In this document: positions 11,801 to 22,000 of the stretch, in pieces | Layout of the letters: every line of letters begins with the position of its first letter | Position numbering within the stretch: position 1 is the first letter of the stretch | DNA from: Cryptomeria japonica | Lineage: Eukaryota; Streptophyta; Pinopsida; Cupressales; Cupressaceae | Assembly (NCBI RefSeq): GCF_030272615.1 | Contig: NC_081411.1 | Coordinates: forward strand, 832,740,160-832,804,159 | Reading direction: 5' to 3' | DNA length: 64,000 nt | The notes under the pieces: generated by a model | Told to the model about the DNA's origin: nothing | The model's input: only the letters and a program-made list of their open reading frames with translations | The model's database searches: none | Position numbers and translations under genes: made by a program

Positions 11801-12030
11801 ACTTGAGATCTAAACTGAGTCCAAGATTGGACTATCTAGCATCTCTGTGGAAGGAAATCTCAGAGGCATTAGCACAGGGAAGTAAAACACCGATAGAACA
11901 ATTGCAGCATCTCACCGGTACTGTGAAGAGGACTGAAACAACAATAAAAGACAGCAAAAAGTTTATGGATAGTATAAACTTAATTTTGGGCGATCTTTTT
12001 CAAATAATAGCTACCCAACTACAAGGTTGA
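8810..12030 (+). pseudogene. Element B ORF2: large protein of unknown family
   Basis: ATG at 8810, final TGA at 12028, about 1070 codons. Four stops lie in one frame (TAG 9596, TAA 10028, TAG 10616, TAG 10649), with a switch to the next frame near 10900. The N-terminal 260 residues are open and well ordered, with PKGVVYAEDP, RIVLSRVHG, KITKEVVKAVTG and MILGYKATHANRL. The segment at 10085-10310 is Pro/Lys-rich and very basic (KKKLTPKKKKK), perhaps nuclear-targeting or nucleic-acid-binding. The last 370 residues are acidic, then helical and coiled-coil-like (KEEIKKC, LLKREREKE). The layout matches A ORF2 along its length. I see no catalytic motif of a known enzyme. Its dedicated place in a mobile element suggests a transposition-related job, but that is a guess. 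Confidence 0.78.
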
Positions 12031-12092
12031 GGATACAGAAAGCTATAACTACAAACTCTACTAACATCTTGACAACCTCTGTCATTGATGCC

Positions 12093-12260
12093 AAAGGGGG
12101 AGTAGTAGGATGAGAAAGTTCAAAGACAGGAATCATATGCTCAGGGGGAGCCCTTCATATTTTTTGGTAAACATATTTTTGGTAAATTTTTTCGACTACA
12201 CATTTTGGACACTTTTTGAAATTTCTCATGAGTGTTGCCATCAATGCCAAAGGGGGAGAT
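12093..12260 (+). promoter_or_regulatory. Three polypurine-like tracts of B
   Basis: AAAGGGGGAG at 12093-12102, CAGGGGGAG at 12142-12150, and the terminal AAAGGGGGAGAT at 12249-12260 that abuts the 3' LTR. The terminal tract with its flanks (12232-12266) is identical over 35 nt to C (32972-33006). Confidence 0.8.
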
Positions 12261-13062
12261 TGTTGGCATATGGACACTCCAATGAGACATTGTGTGTGAT
12301 TGAAGGTTTGTCATTGATGGAAACCTTACAATCCTATGGCACCGGCAAGACATCATACCGGCAAAGCATTACACAAGCAAGACAGTGCACTGGCATCAAC
12401 AAGATCACTCTACACCGGCACCGGCATAGAAGAAAAGATGTATACCAGCATAGAGGCCGACAGGATTTTTGATATGTAATATTTTGATTATTATTGTAAT
12501 CCGACTTAGCAAATTGTAAAATGACTCTTGTATATAAAAGAGTTCATTGTAGACATTTAGAAGTGTAAGGAAGTGAGCAAAAAGAAAATTATTAGGCAGA
12601 CCTAATGCGCGAATTATAGGTCAAGGGTATATGTAAAGAACAGAGTTAGAACCAGTATTGAATCTGGCATTAGAGATGCTATTGTAAAGCAGTACAAGTC
12701 TTTGGATTAGTATAATCCTCATTGTAAGTCAGTGTGACTTCTCATTGAGCAGTGAGCTCTAGGCAGTTGGCCTTCTTGCATGTGCAGGCCCCTATTGTAA
12801 GTAATATTCTCTTATTGGCTAGTAAGTGAATATTGTGGGTCACAAATCCCACCGAGGTTTTTCCCACACCAGGTTTCCTCATTAAACATCTTGTGTTATG
12901 GTGTTCTTTTCATGTGGATGTTTCTGATTTTGTTTATTGCATTAATTCTTGCATACCGGTATACTGCTATTTTATGTTCTGCATGTTTTAATTTAAGAAA
13001 TACTACTCACCGGTTAGATACTGATTCACCCCCCCCTCTCAGTATCTATTGGAATCCTAACA
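12261..13062 (+). repeat. 3' LTR of element B
   Basis: TGTTGGCATA to CCTAACA, 802 bp, matching 6474-7277 with few changes, many of them C/T. It is followed by ACCGG. Confidence 0.94.
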
Positions 13063-13067
13063 ACCGG

Positions 13068-14005
13068 TACATGGTGACAACCGGTATATGCATGGAGACA
13101 ACTAGTGGTTATATTTAACTTGGCATCAACATGAAGATCCAATGGAGATTATCAAAGGAGCATCTAAGGATAAATGGTTTATATGTTTAACTCCAACCAA
13201 TATTGATTGTTCCAACCGGTATTCATTGATAATGTGATGAGTTATCCTTACTGAGAATTTTTGGCAGTATTTTTATGATGCATTATGATTGTTTGACCAG
13301 ATACACTGCACCTAGGTAATTGTGATATGATTTCTAGAGGTTGACATGAAATCTAAATATCTATATATTGACATCACAATGAATTATTTTGTATGAGCAA
13401 AGGAGATATGTTATGTGCGAAGGCAGAAGTATTAAGTTACAGAGTATGATGGTAAAGAAGTGATGAGTGTGCAAAAGAGGATCTATACAAGCAAGTTGTG
13501 CTACTACTCGATCACACTACCTGTTGTTTTCTAATCATTGCAACAGTCAAATCCCCTAACTGGGTAAGCTCTAACAAGCTTCATTATACAAATCCTCTAG
13601 CCAGGTGATCCATTAGTTTGGATTCAGAAGTCCTCCTCCGAGGTTACTCCTTACAGGGTATTACCTTTTACAAGGTATAGATTTTAACTAAGCTTTGGGA
13701 TCTTTAACAGGATTCACTTCTAGCAGAGCATTTTGTAGACCTTAACCAGTCAGTAATATATTACTGCAAATAGTTAACTTGTGAGTCCCATCTCACCATG
13801 GTTTTTACCTATTTGGGTTTTCCATGTATAAACACTTGTGTTATGGTGGATGTTTTACTTATTGTGGATGTTGTTATATCATTTTGGATTACATGCATAT
13901 TGTTTAACAAACTTGTTAAGTATTTCTACCGGTCAGTGTTTAAAGTAGTTTTTTTTTGGTGTCATTGATTCAACCCCCCCCTCTCAGTTCTTTACAAGTC
14001 CATCA
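13068..14005 (+). repeat. 3' LTR of A, right part
   Basis: It resumes at TACATGGTGACA exactly where the left part stopped and ends CCATCA. It contains a CCCCCCCC/TCTCAG end and the GTTTTT/TTTCCA block. Confidence 0.92.
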
Positions 14006-14990
14006 AAGATCCTAAGATTGGGGGATTGGTTCCTTGAAATTAGCAATGTCTTATCTCATTGTGATCTCACTCCTAATTTCTTCTATCTCCCATCTTTCTA
14101 CTTTACCATGCATATTTGTATAGGCTCATACTCCCGTTAAAGTGGGGGATAAATGCGGTTTTGTAAATTGTAACCAATCCAATTTACACCTCATGTTTTT
14201 GTTCCTATTTTAGTGTGTCCTATCTCCATCCCCTCTCTTTTTATCAATTAATTTTGATATCACTAATATACCTAAATTATTCATGCATCCATGAAGCATT
14301 CATCATCAAGCATTTTCAAATATTCAAGGTTGTATTCTATCCTTCAAGCAGTATGGAGAAAATTTACCTCAATCTTCATGCAAGCATGTGTGTGTGATTA
14401 GGGCTTTTCATGTTCATGTGTTTATCATGCCATTACATTTGACATTTGTGATTACATTCAAAGAGAATTGGATCATCAATCCTTCTATCAACAATTTCAA
14501 ATTGAAGGCATGTCTCCTTAGAATTTATTTCGATATTCACATTATTTCATTCAAGGTTAATTCCTAAATTAGGGTTTGACCTAAGACAAACCCTATTTAA
14601 AATCCTATTTCCTTTCTTTCTGTGTGCAGGAAATAGGTGCATGAGCTATACTTGGGAATTTTGGTAGAGTCAATAGTGACGAACAGGTTCAACTTTTGAC
14701 AAAGGAAAATTCGGAGGACCGGGGCCAATCTGTGCTATCTAGTCCTAAAAAATTAGGCTGAACTTCTGGCAACAAGTTATAAATATCTTATTTTTCCCAA
14801 ATCTCATTTTAGGGCTCTGTGGGACATTTGTAGTAGTTTGTTTTCAACAATTGACTTCAATTATTCATAATTTTATCCCAATTTCACAACTATCATTCAA
14901 TTTCAAATAGAATGAAGGAGAATTCACAAATGGGTAAATCTAATAAGTATTCTCAACCCCTTTTTCCATTTAAATTGTGGCTAGATATAT
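14006..14990 (+). repeat. Gypsy-like relic Z: polypurine tract and partial 3' LTR
   Basis: AAAGTGGGGGATAAA (about 14139-14153) is followed by TGCGGTTTTG at 14154, matching the layout AAAGTGGGGGCTAAA then TGTAGC of element F. Inside the LTR a hairpin with arms AGGGTTTG and CAAACCCT (14571-14594) precedes a pyrimidine tract ending TGTGTGCAG and a GACGAACAGGT/GGAGGACCG segment. The same succession occurs in F, G and H LTRs. The far end is cut by the next LTR, so its full length is unknown. Confidence 0.6.
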
Positions 14991-16208
14991 TGGATTTACC
15001 CCCTTCTTTCAATGTATGGTTAAATTTGGTTAGCTAGTGGTTTTATTTGTTGATCTAGATTAGCTACTTGGTTGAAGTCTTTGGTCTGGATGTGGGCTGG
15101 TATAGTGCAGTTACAATGGGATAGAAATGTGGTCATGCAAATGTTTGAAGTCTATTTGTAGTTATTCTAGGAGGCCTTTAATGATGCATCTTGAAGTTTC
15201 CAGAGCTTTGGTATTGGTTTCTTGGATCCGTACTTGGTTTTTTGTCAAGTGTGATTGTTTTGGTGTACATGTACAAGAATACCTTGCATTCCTATACCTA
15301 CTAGTATTTTTGTTATGTGGTTCAATTATTTAGTGTTATTGATACTTGTTGATTCTGTCTTTGTGATCCGCAAGTATTCTTGGTGGTCCATGTTGAAGTT
15401 TGTGCAAAGTTATGGCAGTATGTTAAGACAATTTTATCTTTTGCACCCGACCTATAATGTTTTGGTATGTCCAGTTGTATGTGGATCTATTGGCAATGAT
15501 TTAAGGTGGACTACAAGGTATATTGACATAGTGTGATGCCTCACATATCTAGATTTTCCTTTTGGATTTGTTTTGGAGATTGTTCCCAGGTGATTGTTTT
15601 GCATTTACATGTTACACCTTATTAGGCCGACCTAATTGGTGTCCTTGAGGTTGTGTTTGGCATATAAGGGGTAGAATCATTGTGGAGATAAATAGATAAG
15701 ATGTGAATGTCATGCTAAGTATATGTGAAGCAGTGCAGTGGTCCATAAGTGTTATAGAGTAGCAATGAATACAGTTTATGATATGTTTTGAATTATGAAT
15801 TGTGATAAATATTTCAATGGATGTGGTTCTTTATAGTTCAACTCTATTGATGTATCTTTATTAGATGTATTATATCTTGCCCTAAAGAAGTGTTCTTCAG
15901 TGTTTTCAAGTCCCTTTTTGTATCTTTCCATAAGGTTGTGCACCTTAGCTTTGCAAGTCTTCTTAGGGGCAATGAGCTTATTGGCCTCTGGCCAAAACAT
16001 TGTAATTAGTATCATATAGTGAGATAGTTCCCACCATTGTTTTTCCCATTAGGCTTTCCATGTAAAAATATTGGCGTTCTTGTGTGGTTTTAGTTATTTA
16101 ATTTCATGTATGTGTTAGATGGAATGAATATTTAGTAAAAAATTTAATCTAATTAAGTTAGTGTATGCTACTTCACCTCCCCCTCTCAGCATTTGATGGT
16201 GTTCAACA
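14991..16208 (+). repeat. Copia-like solo or relic LTR
   Basis: The right end reads CCTCCCCCTCTCAGC...GTTCAACA, and 16025-16085 has the CCCACCAT/GTTTTTCCCATTAG/TTTCCATGTAAAAATATTGG block of the Copia LTRs here; GGCCGACCTAATTGG (about 15624) resembles C. The left boundary is uncertain. Starting at TGGATTTACC (14991) gives flanking TATAT duplications (14986-14990 and 16209-16213), but these lie in TA-rich sequence. TGTTGATC at 15048 is an alternative start without a duplication. No internal region follows, so it is probably a solo LTR. Confidence 0.55.
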
Positions 16209-16624
16209 TATATGTATGTATGTATGTCAACCTGAAAGATTCACTTTTGACTGGCAAACTGAAAGATTCACTTGCATACTTCCAAATCATGAACCACAAA
16301 TATTGAGGACACATTTGAATATCCCAAATACTCTGCTAGATCCACACACAAAGATATTGCAATTTTGGAGCAATGCGGAGCACAAACCAAAACACTAAAT
16401 AACATGAACAATTGAATAATAACCATTGTACCGGATCACACAACTCGATCAGAAAATCATGTGGATCACTAAAACTTCTATTGAATCAACTAGAGATAAG
16501 TATCTCCAAACCCATTAAACTGCAATAGCTCGTCTGCAACACACTGACCAAACCAACTCATATATTTTGACTGCAACACTGGAATACACAGAAGAATATA
16601 TTGACATCAATGACAAAATATTCC
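16209..16624. other. Unclassified spacer
   Basis: It starts with a short ATGT repeat (16211-16230), then a GAAAGATTCACTT duplication (about 16235 and 16262). No gene and no clear element ends are visible before F begins at 16625. Confidence 0.5.
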
Positions 16625-16945
16625 TGTAGCATCCTAAAATTGTGACACCTGCAATTTCGACTGCATTTGGGTCTTCACGATGGTGACACAACATTGAACC
16701 TGAATGGAGACCCCGAAACCTGCTTGCAACACCAAAAACTGCATTTTTCTGCACCCTGGCCTGATCCCTCCTTGCACCCTACTGTCCCGGGAGGTGGGAC
16801 CATGGCGCCCAGTGCCCTGGTCCCTGGCCCTATTTTGGGCCCGGTCTCTTTTGGGCATCGGGTCTTTAAGTTTTCAATTCGGGAAATAATGTTTCCTGGT
16901 CGGCCTAAGGTCAGAAAAATCAGTCTATCAGCCCTAATTGACAAG

Positions 16946-16954
16946 TATATAAAC
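16946..16954 (+). promoter_or_regulatory. TATA box in LTR of F
   Basis: TATATAAAC is unchanged in the 3' LTR (23562-23570), in solo LTR H (39198-39206) and, on the minus strand, in G (57899-57907). Confidence 0.65.
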
Positions 16955-17275
16955 TACTTTTCCTCTCCTAGAAAGAGAGAAAAAGAGGAAGAAAAGAAGC
17001 AAGAGCAAGACGCAGAAGCAACATTCAAACATTCAAGCATTCAAGCATTCCTTCAAGCAATTGAGCATTCTAAGTCTCCATTCAAGGCTAAGTGTTGCAT
17101 TCAAGACAAGGATTCAACCATTGAAGAGGAGATCACATACAACATACAACATACTACATACATTACACCTTCGCATGTAAGAATACAAACATTCTTACAA
17201 CAAGGTATCAGTACTTGTTTACATTACAAACATTTACATTTACAACATTCTCATTTCTTGGTTAATTCCAAAACC

Positions 17276-17300
17276 GGGGTTTGACCTAAAGGCAAACCCC
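17276..17300 (+). other. Conserved LTR hairpin GGGGTTTG/CAAACCCC
   Basis: Arms are an exact 8-bp inverted repeat around ACCTAAAGG. It is repeated at 23892-23916 (F 3' LTR), 39536-39560 (H), 57560-57584 (G, minus strand) and, in variant form, 14571-14594 (Z). In F, H and Z it is followed within 30-60 bases by a T-rich tract ending TGTGYAG, which looks like a splice acceptor. Confidence 0.7.
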
Positions 17301-17827
17301 TCATCCCTAACCCCCCAATCGTCCTCTCTTTTTTGTGTGTAGGTTGCAGGTACGCGGCTGTAATTGAAGATCTGGAATCCTTGTGCAGAGACGAACAGAT
17401 CCCCCTTCATTTCACGGATTTTTCGGAGGACCGTGTGCACGCCGGGCACCATTGTCCTGTCAACTTTCGCTCAAATTTGCAGAACAGCACCGTCTCAACA
17501 TTTTACTGCTAATTCCAGGTCCGCAGCTTCATCCCATATCCCTATCTCTGTTTATAAACAAATCTTTCCTACTTTACATGCATTCCTAGTTCAATCATTC
17601 TATCTACATTTCTTTACAAAAGAGGGTATCCTTGATGTCTTAACCCTTGAAACTCATTTAGAATCCAATCCTGCATTGTGTGGGATTGGATCTTGTGGGT
17701 TTCAACCCCTCTTTTGAATGTAAAGTCCCTCCTAAGTGAAAACCATCAACCCTAGTGACCTCCCTTCTCTCTCCTCGGAGTTGGGGAGGGGAGAATGACT
17801 AGGGTTCGATTTTTCCGCTTTACATTT

Positions 17828-17845
17828 TGGTGAACCCGACGTGAA
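17828..17845 (+). promoter_or_regulatory. Primer binding site of F
   Basis: TGGTGAACCCGACGTGAA lies three bases after the LTR. The same site is in G (63515-63533, minus strand) and a decayed form is in E1 (40543-40560). I do not assign the tRNA. Confidence 0.7.
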
Positions 17846-17994
17846 CATCCTCATTCTGATTATTCATGGTTAGATCTGAAAAATTTGCTTCCTTAATTAC
17901 ATTTCCATGTTTGATCTTTTGCAAATTTTAGAGGTTAATTGCATAAAAAACCCTAAAATTTTCTTTTTAGTAATTAAACTTGTGAAATGTTTAA

Positions 17995-18726
17995 TTGTTA
18001 ATGCTTGTTTCAGATCTACCCTTCTATTGCAAATTGTCAATTCATATTTGTGCTTTAATTTTGAAAATTAAGTGGTTAAATGTCAAAACCCTAATTTTTA
18101 AAACCTTCTTGGTTCAACCTTTGACTGATAATTTCACTGATCAAAACACCTCCAAATCGGCTGTAACTTTGGATTCCGCAATAAAATCACAATATCTATC
18201 ATCCCTGAAAATTTGGAAAAAAGTTGAGAGGACCGTGTGCACCCCGAGCACCCTCGTCCCCGACATTTTTTCCGAAATTTCGGGAGCTAGATCTTACTGT
18301 ATTTTTCTGCTAAAATCTAGAATCTTGGCTGATTTTATCAATTTTAACACTTTCAAAATTAAAGTCAAAGTTGGTCTAGTGATTGCTTGGATTGAGGCTT
18401 GTAATCATTCAAAAATTTGTGAAATTAAAATTCATATCAAAATTGTGTTTCTTACAGTCCTAAATCTGAAAAGTGTGTTAGCATTCATTCGAAATTTCAG
18501 TGCTTTATTCAAATTTTTACAATTTGTGACTTTTGAAATTAAGTGTTTAATTGCAACAACCTTGATTTCCACTTTCAAATTCGAATTTTGCATGAAATTG
18601 AGTCAAATTTTAAATTTCAAAACCTGCATTGCTTTCAGCATTCCCTCTAAAATCATAAAATTCAAAATTTCAGTTTCCCCCTCTTTTTCAAAATTCAAAT
18701 TTTACATTTTTCAACAATCTTGGTAG
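17995..18726 (+). CDS. Leader ORF of F, 243 codons, unknown protein
   Basis: An uninterrupted frame lies between the primer site and the Gag ORF. The predicted protein is rich in Phe, Ile, Lys, Leu and Ser with several hydrophobic stretches (for example LSIHICALILKIKW) and no motif I recognise. The sibling G carries an ORF of the same 243 codons at the same place (62640-63371), beginning ML-LVSDLPFY and ending SFSKFKF, with about 15 percent amino-acid differences and no net indel. The first GC-rich leader hairpin lies inside it (18230-18259). It may be a genuine accessory protein or simply an AT-rich stretch poor in stops. Selection has not been tested. Confidence 0.4.
   Translation: MLMLVSDLPFYCKLSIHICALILKIKWLNVKTLIFKTFLVQPLTDNFTDQNTSKSAVTLDSAIKSQYLSSLKIWKKVERTVCTPSTLVPDIFSEISGARSYCIFLLKSRILADFINFNTFKIKVKVGLVIAWIEACNHSKICEIKIHIKIVFLTVLNLKSVLAFIRNFSALFKFLQFVTFEIKCLIATTLISTFKFEFCMKLSQILNFKTCIAFSIPSKIIKFKISVSPSFSKFKFYIFQQSW
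18230..18283 (+). other. Leader hairpin module 1 of F
   Basis: GGACCGTGTGCAC...CCTCGTCC (18230-18259) is an imperfect GC-rich inverted repeat, followed by the palindrome CCGAAATTTCGG (18272-18283). Module 2 (18852-18905) repeats the whole arrangement 620 bases downstream. Confidence 0.6.
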
Positions 18727-18851
18727 GGTTCAATTTTGAGATTGCAACTTTAATTTGGCCTATCTATAGATCGTAAAATCACTCAATTTATTCAGATTAG
18801 CTTTAAAATCATCATAACTTTCATCCCTGAAAATTTCAAAAAAAGTTGCGA

Positions 18852-18905
18852 GGACCGTGTGCACTCCGTTCGCCACGGTCCCGGACATTTTTTCCGAAAT
18901 TTCGG
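18852..18905 (+). other. Leader hairpin module 2 of F
   Basis: GGACCGTGTGCAC...CCACGGTCC (18852-18881), then the palindrome CCGAAATTTCGG (18894-18905). It lies about 105 bases before the Gag start. Confidence 0.6.
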
Positions 18906-19009
18906 GAGATTGTCCTGATTGCATTTAATAGCTTAAATCTAGGAGATTGGCTGATTTTATTCAAATTTGCTACCTCTAAAATTCAAAATCTTCTCTCTCT
19001 CTTTAGTGC

Positions 19010-22000
19010 ATGAGTTTTACAACAATAAGCCCTACTTACACTATTCCCGTTAGACGAAGCCTTAGAATTAAGCCTTTCCAAGGTTTAATTACTGAGGAGA
19101 TGGAACCTAATTTGAATGGCCTTTTTAACGAGGACATGGGTAATTCCTCTAATCCTCTTAATGATGAAAAATATCTCCATGAGGTTTCTGTAGAACAACT
19201 TTCGAAATTGGATAACCAATTTGATGATTTTCGACAATGGATGTCTCAAGAATACCCCGATAGTGAAGCTCTTTCATTAATTGAGGATCTAAAACATATG
19301 GTTCAAAGTGATAAGAATGGAATTGATATTTTGCGTGGTATTGCACACATTGTGGATTTGAATGTGATGCCGATGAAAAGTTGTGCCGAAACCTTAGGTT
19401 ATACACAACCTCCTACTCAAGTCAATCATTCTATTCCTTTGACGACTCCTATTGCTAGTATACCTACTTTTACATCAAACATAATGACTACTTCAATACA
19501 AGACATTCCTCCTATGATCACCAGTCATGGGGGCAATCCCTCTTCTTCAATCAACCCTCTTCCTTCATTCAATCCGACTTCTTCATTCATTCCTTCAATG
19601 AGTGTCCCTATTATATCTCCACAAATGAACATGACGCAAGGGGGCAATTCATTTAACCCTTCCATTCCTCCTTGTAGTGTTCCTCCTTTCCAATCATCTC
19701 CTATGACTAACTATCATAGTGTCCCACCACCTTACTCTCTACCTTCTTTCAATAACATAATACCTCCATCACAATCTAACACGTCTAATATGAACTCTTC
19801 GACTGAAGCGACCATTAACAATCTTGCACAAACTGTCTCTTCTTTACAGCAACAAATTGCCTCTATGAATCAATCTAAGTTTAGTGTGCCCACATTTGAT
19901 GTTGCGAGCCCACTTTCTCTTGACATTGTTCAAGCTATCCCCCCTAAACATGTTGAAATTCCACATTTGGAGCTTTATAATGGTAAGGGTGATCCTCTAA
20001 CACATGTTAAGACCTTTCAAACAATATGTACTGATTTTGCTTATGACCAAAGGTTGCTTGCAAAACTATTTACTAGAACATTAAGAGATAAAGCCCTACA
20101 ATGGTATTGCTCGTTGCCTTCTTATTCTATTACTTCTTTCGAACAACTTGCAAATGCTTTCATTCAACAATTTCAAAACAACATAAGTCCTAAAGTTACT
20201 CTAATTGATTTAATGCATTGTAAACAAGGTGTTAAAGAAAAAGTGACTGATTTCATTTGTAGATATAAGCATTTGTATGCTCAAATTTCCTTTCCAGTGC
20301 CTGACAATGATATTCAAAGAATCTTTATTTCTAATTTACAAAAAGATATTAGAGAAAAACTTCTGTTTTCTGAGTTTACTTCTTTCCAACAGTTGTGCGC
20401 AACTCTTCACAATTATCAACTGACTGTGAGTCAAATGGAACAAGCAAATCCTATGGCTCTGAGTGATAAGGGTGATAGTAGTCAACAACCATTTGGGAAG
20501 TTTAAACCGAACAGAGAGTCAATTAAATTCAATGAAAACATCATCAACAACAATGTGAATGCAGCATCAGGTGTGCCTCCTATTTCTAAGTTTTTCAAGA
20601 AAGAAAGAAAGTTTACTCCTTTGAATGAATCATTGCATAGTATTATGAATAAGTTATTGGAACAAAATGTGCTTACTCTTCCTCCTATAAAGCAAATAGA
20701 TCCTGCAAAGATTAATTCACCCTATTTTGATAACAAATCTTTTTGTCAATTTCATCGTCATCGTGGGCATGATACTGAAAAATGTTTTGCTTTAAAGGGT
20801 AAAATTCAAGATTTGATTGATAATAATACTATCTCTGTTTCTGGTGTGAATGATAAAGGCAACACATCTGTAGCTCCTCCTAACCAAAATCTTAAGATTT
20901 TTACTGATCCATTGCCCTCTCATACCTCTAATGCGATTGATACTAATGATTCCTCTGTCTCACCTGATGATCTTGTGTCTATGACTCCGAATGTGATTAA
21001 CTTTGTAGAGCAGCAGAAAATCCCTAAAGAACCTTCCATCACATTTGATTCCAGTGAAACTATCAGGGCACCTGATGGTCCTTTATATATAGTAGCAAAA
21101 GTCAAGAATACACCTTGTCGTGGAGTGCTTATTGATCCTTCTTGTATGGTTAATATCATTACTGAAGAATTTCTTTTTACTTTGCAATTGAATCAAGTGA
21201 TCTATGACAAAACAAATGTGGTTGTGAAATTATTTGATGCATTTTCTTCTCCTGCAATTGGTTCTATTACATTACCTATTGAGGTCCATAACAAATCTCT
21301 TGATGTGGACTTTGCTATTATTCCATCGTCCGAACAATTTCGTGTGAAGCTAGGCTATCCTTGGCTATCTTCCATGAAAGCTATTGCTTCTCCTATTCAC
21401 AAGTGTTTGAAATTTCCCCATAATGGTGAAGTTGTTACTATCAATCATAGTCTCTTTAAACCAGCTGAAAGAACTTCTAGCATTCCTATTGATTACTTTT
21501 GGCCTAAACAATTCCAATCTCTTCCTCCGCGAAGTGATCATCTTTTCAAATCTTATCAAAGGTGGAAAAAAGATATGATCCTATCTCTAAGTGAACCTAG
21601 AACACCCAAACTTGACATTCCTATCATTCTTGAGAAGGAAGTTCTTCCCTTGAAAGATAAAACTAATGTCTTTCCTCAAGAAGATTCCCAACCCATCCCT
21701 ATGAATGTGATTATGCCTATATCTAATAAACTATCTAAAAGTAGACCTATACCTCCTCGTCATGATGGACTTGGTCGCCTTCCTAAACCAAATATTCCTC
21801 CCTTATATGGAGTAGTTCCTCCTCCTTCCTCTTATGGAGAGAAGAGACCTTCCTCTTCTCCTATTGTTCAACCTAAGAGACCACAACCTAAACACCCAAG
21901 TGCTAAGGATGAGAACATTCCTCCTCCTCAATCTCCTCAACTTCCTACTAAGACTAGACGGAATCGTTCTGCATGTGAACGTCGATGAAAGCGTCGTCTT

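Larger units (their letters stand above)
6474..13062 (+). mobile_element. Element B: Copia-type LTR retrotransposon without pol, nested in A
   Basis: The 6.6-kb element has LTRs of 804 and 802 bp that differ at only a few percent of sites by eye. It is flanked by perfect ACCGG duplications (6469-6473 and 13063-13067). It has a primer site, two ORFs, repeated polypurine tracts, and no pol domain of any kind. Nested in the 3' LTR of A, it is younger than A. It is the best preserved member here of the two-ORF family. Mobilisation must have come in trans, most plausibly from elements like C or D that share its end signals. Confidence 0.93.
419..14005 (+). mobile_element. Element A: Copia-type LTR retrotransposon without pol, interrupted by B
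   Basis: The element has an 1108-bp 5' LTR, a TGGTATCAGAGC primer site, two ORFs, a polypurine tract, and a 3' LTR split by element B. The outer flanks are AATAT (414-418) and AAGAT (14006-14010), a probable target duplication with one change. There is no protease, integrase, reverse transcriptase or RNase H anywhere in 1527-6323, so it cannot move by itself. The LTR carries the same GTGGTTTTT and TTTCCA-GTA block seen in the Copia LTRs of C and D. Without B its length is about 7.0 kb. It is the older of the A/B pair because B sits inside its 3' LTR. Confidence 0.88.
16625..17824 (+). repeat. 5' LTR of element F
   Basis: TGTAGC at the start, TTTACA at the end. It holds one GGACC...GGTCC hairpin (16797-16823), a TATA box TATATAAAC (16946-16954), CATTCAAG tandem units (about 17020-17050), the GGGGTTTG/CAAACCCC hairpin (17276-17300), a pyrimidine tract with TGTGTGTAG, and a second GGACC-type hairpin (about 17428-17457). 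Confidence 0.92.

Noticed and set aside
12110-12472. ORF of 120 codons across the 3' LTR start of B
   Set aside because: It spans the polypurine tract and LTR boundary and has no counterpart in A or C.
15127-15536. Two overlapping frames of 68 and 93 codons in the relic Copia LTR
   Set aside because: No homology or motif, and they lie within LTR sequence.
16675-17284. Frames up to 205 codons in the F/G/H LTRs on both strands
   Set aside because: They coincide with GC-rich hairpins and CATTCAAG repeats and are not maintained between LTR copies.
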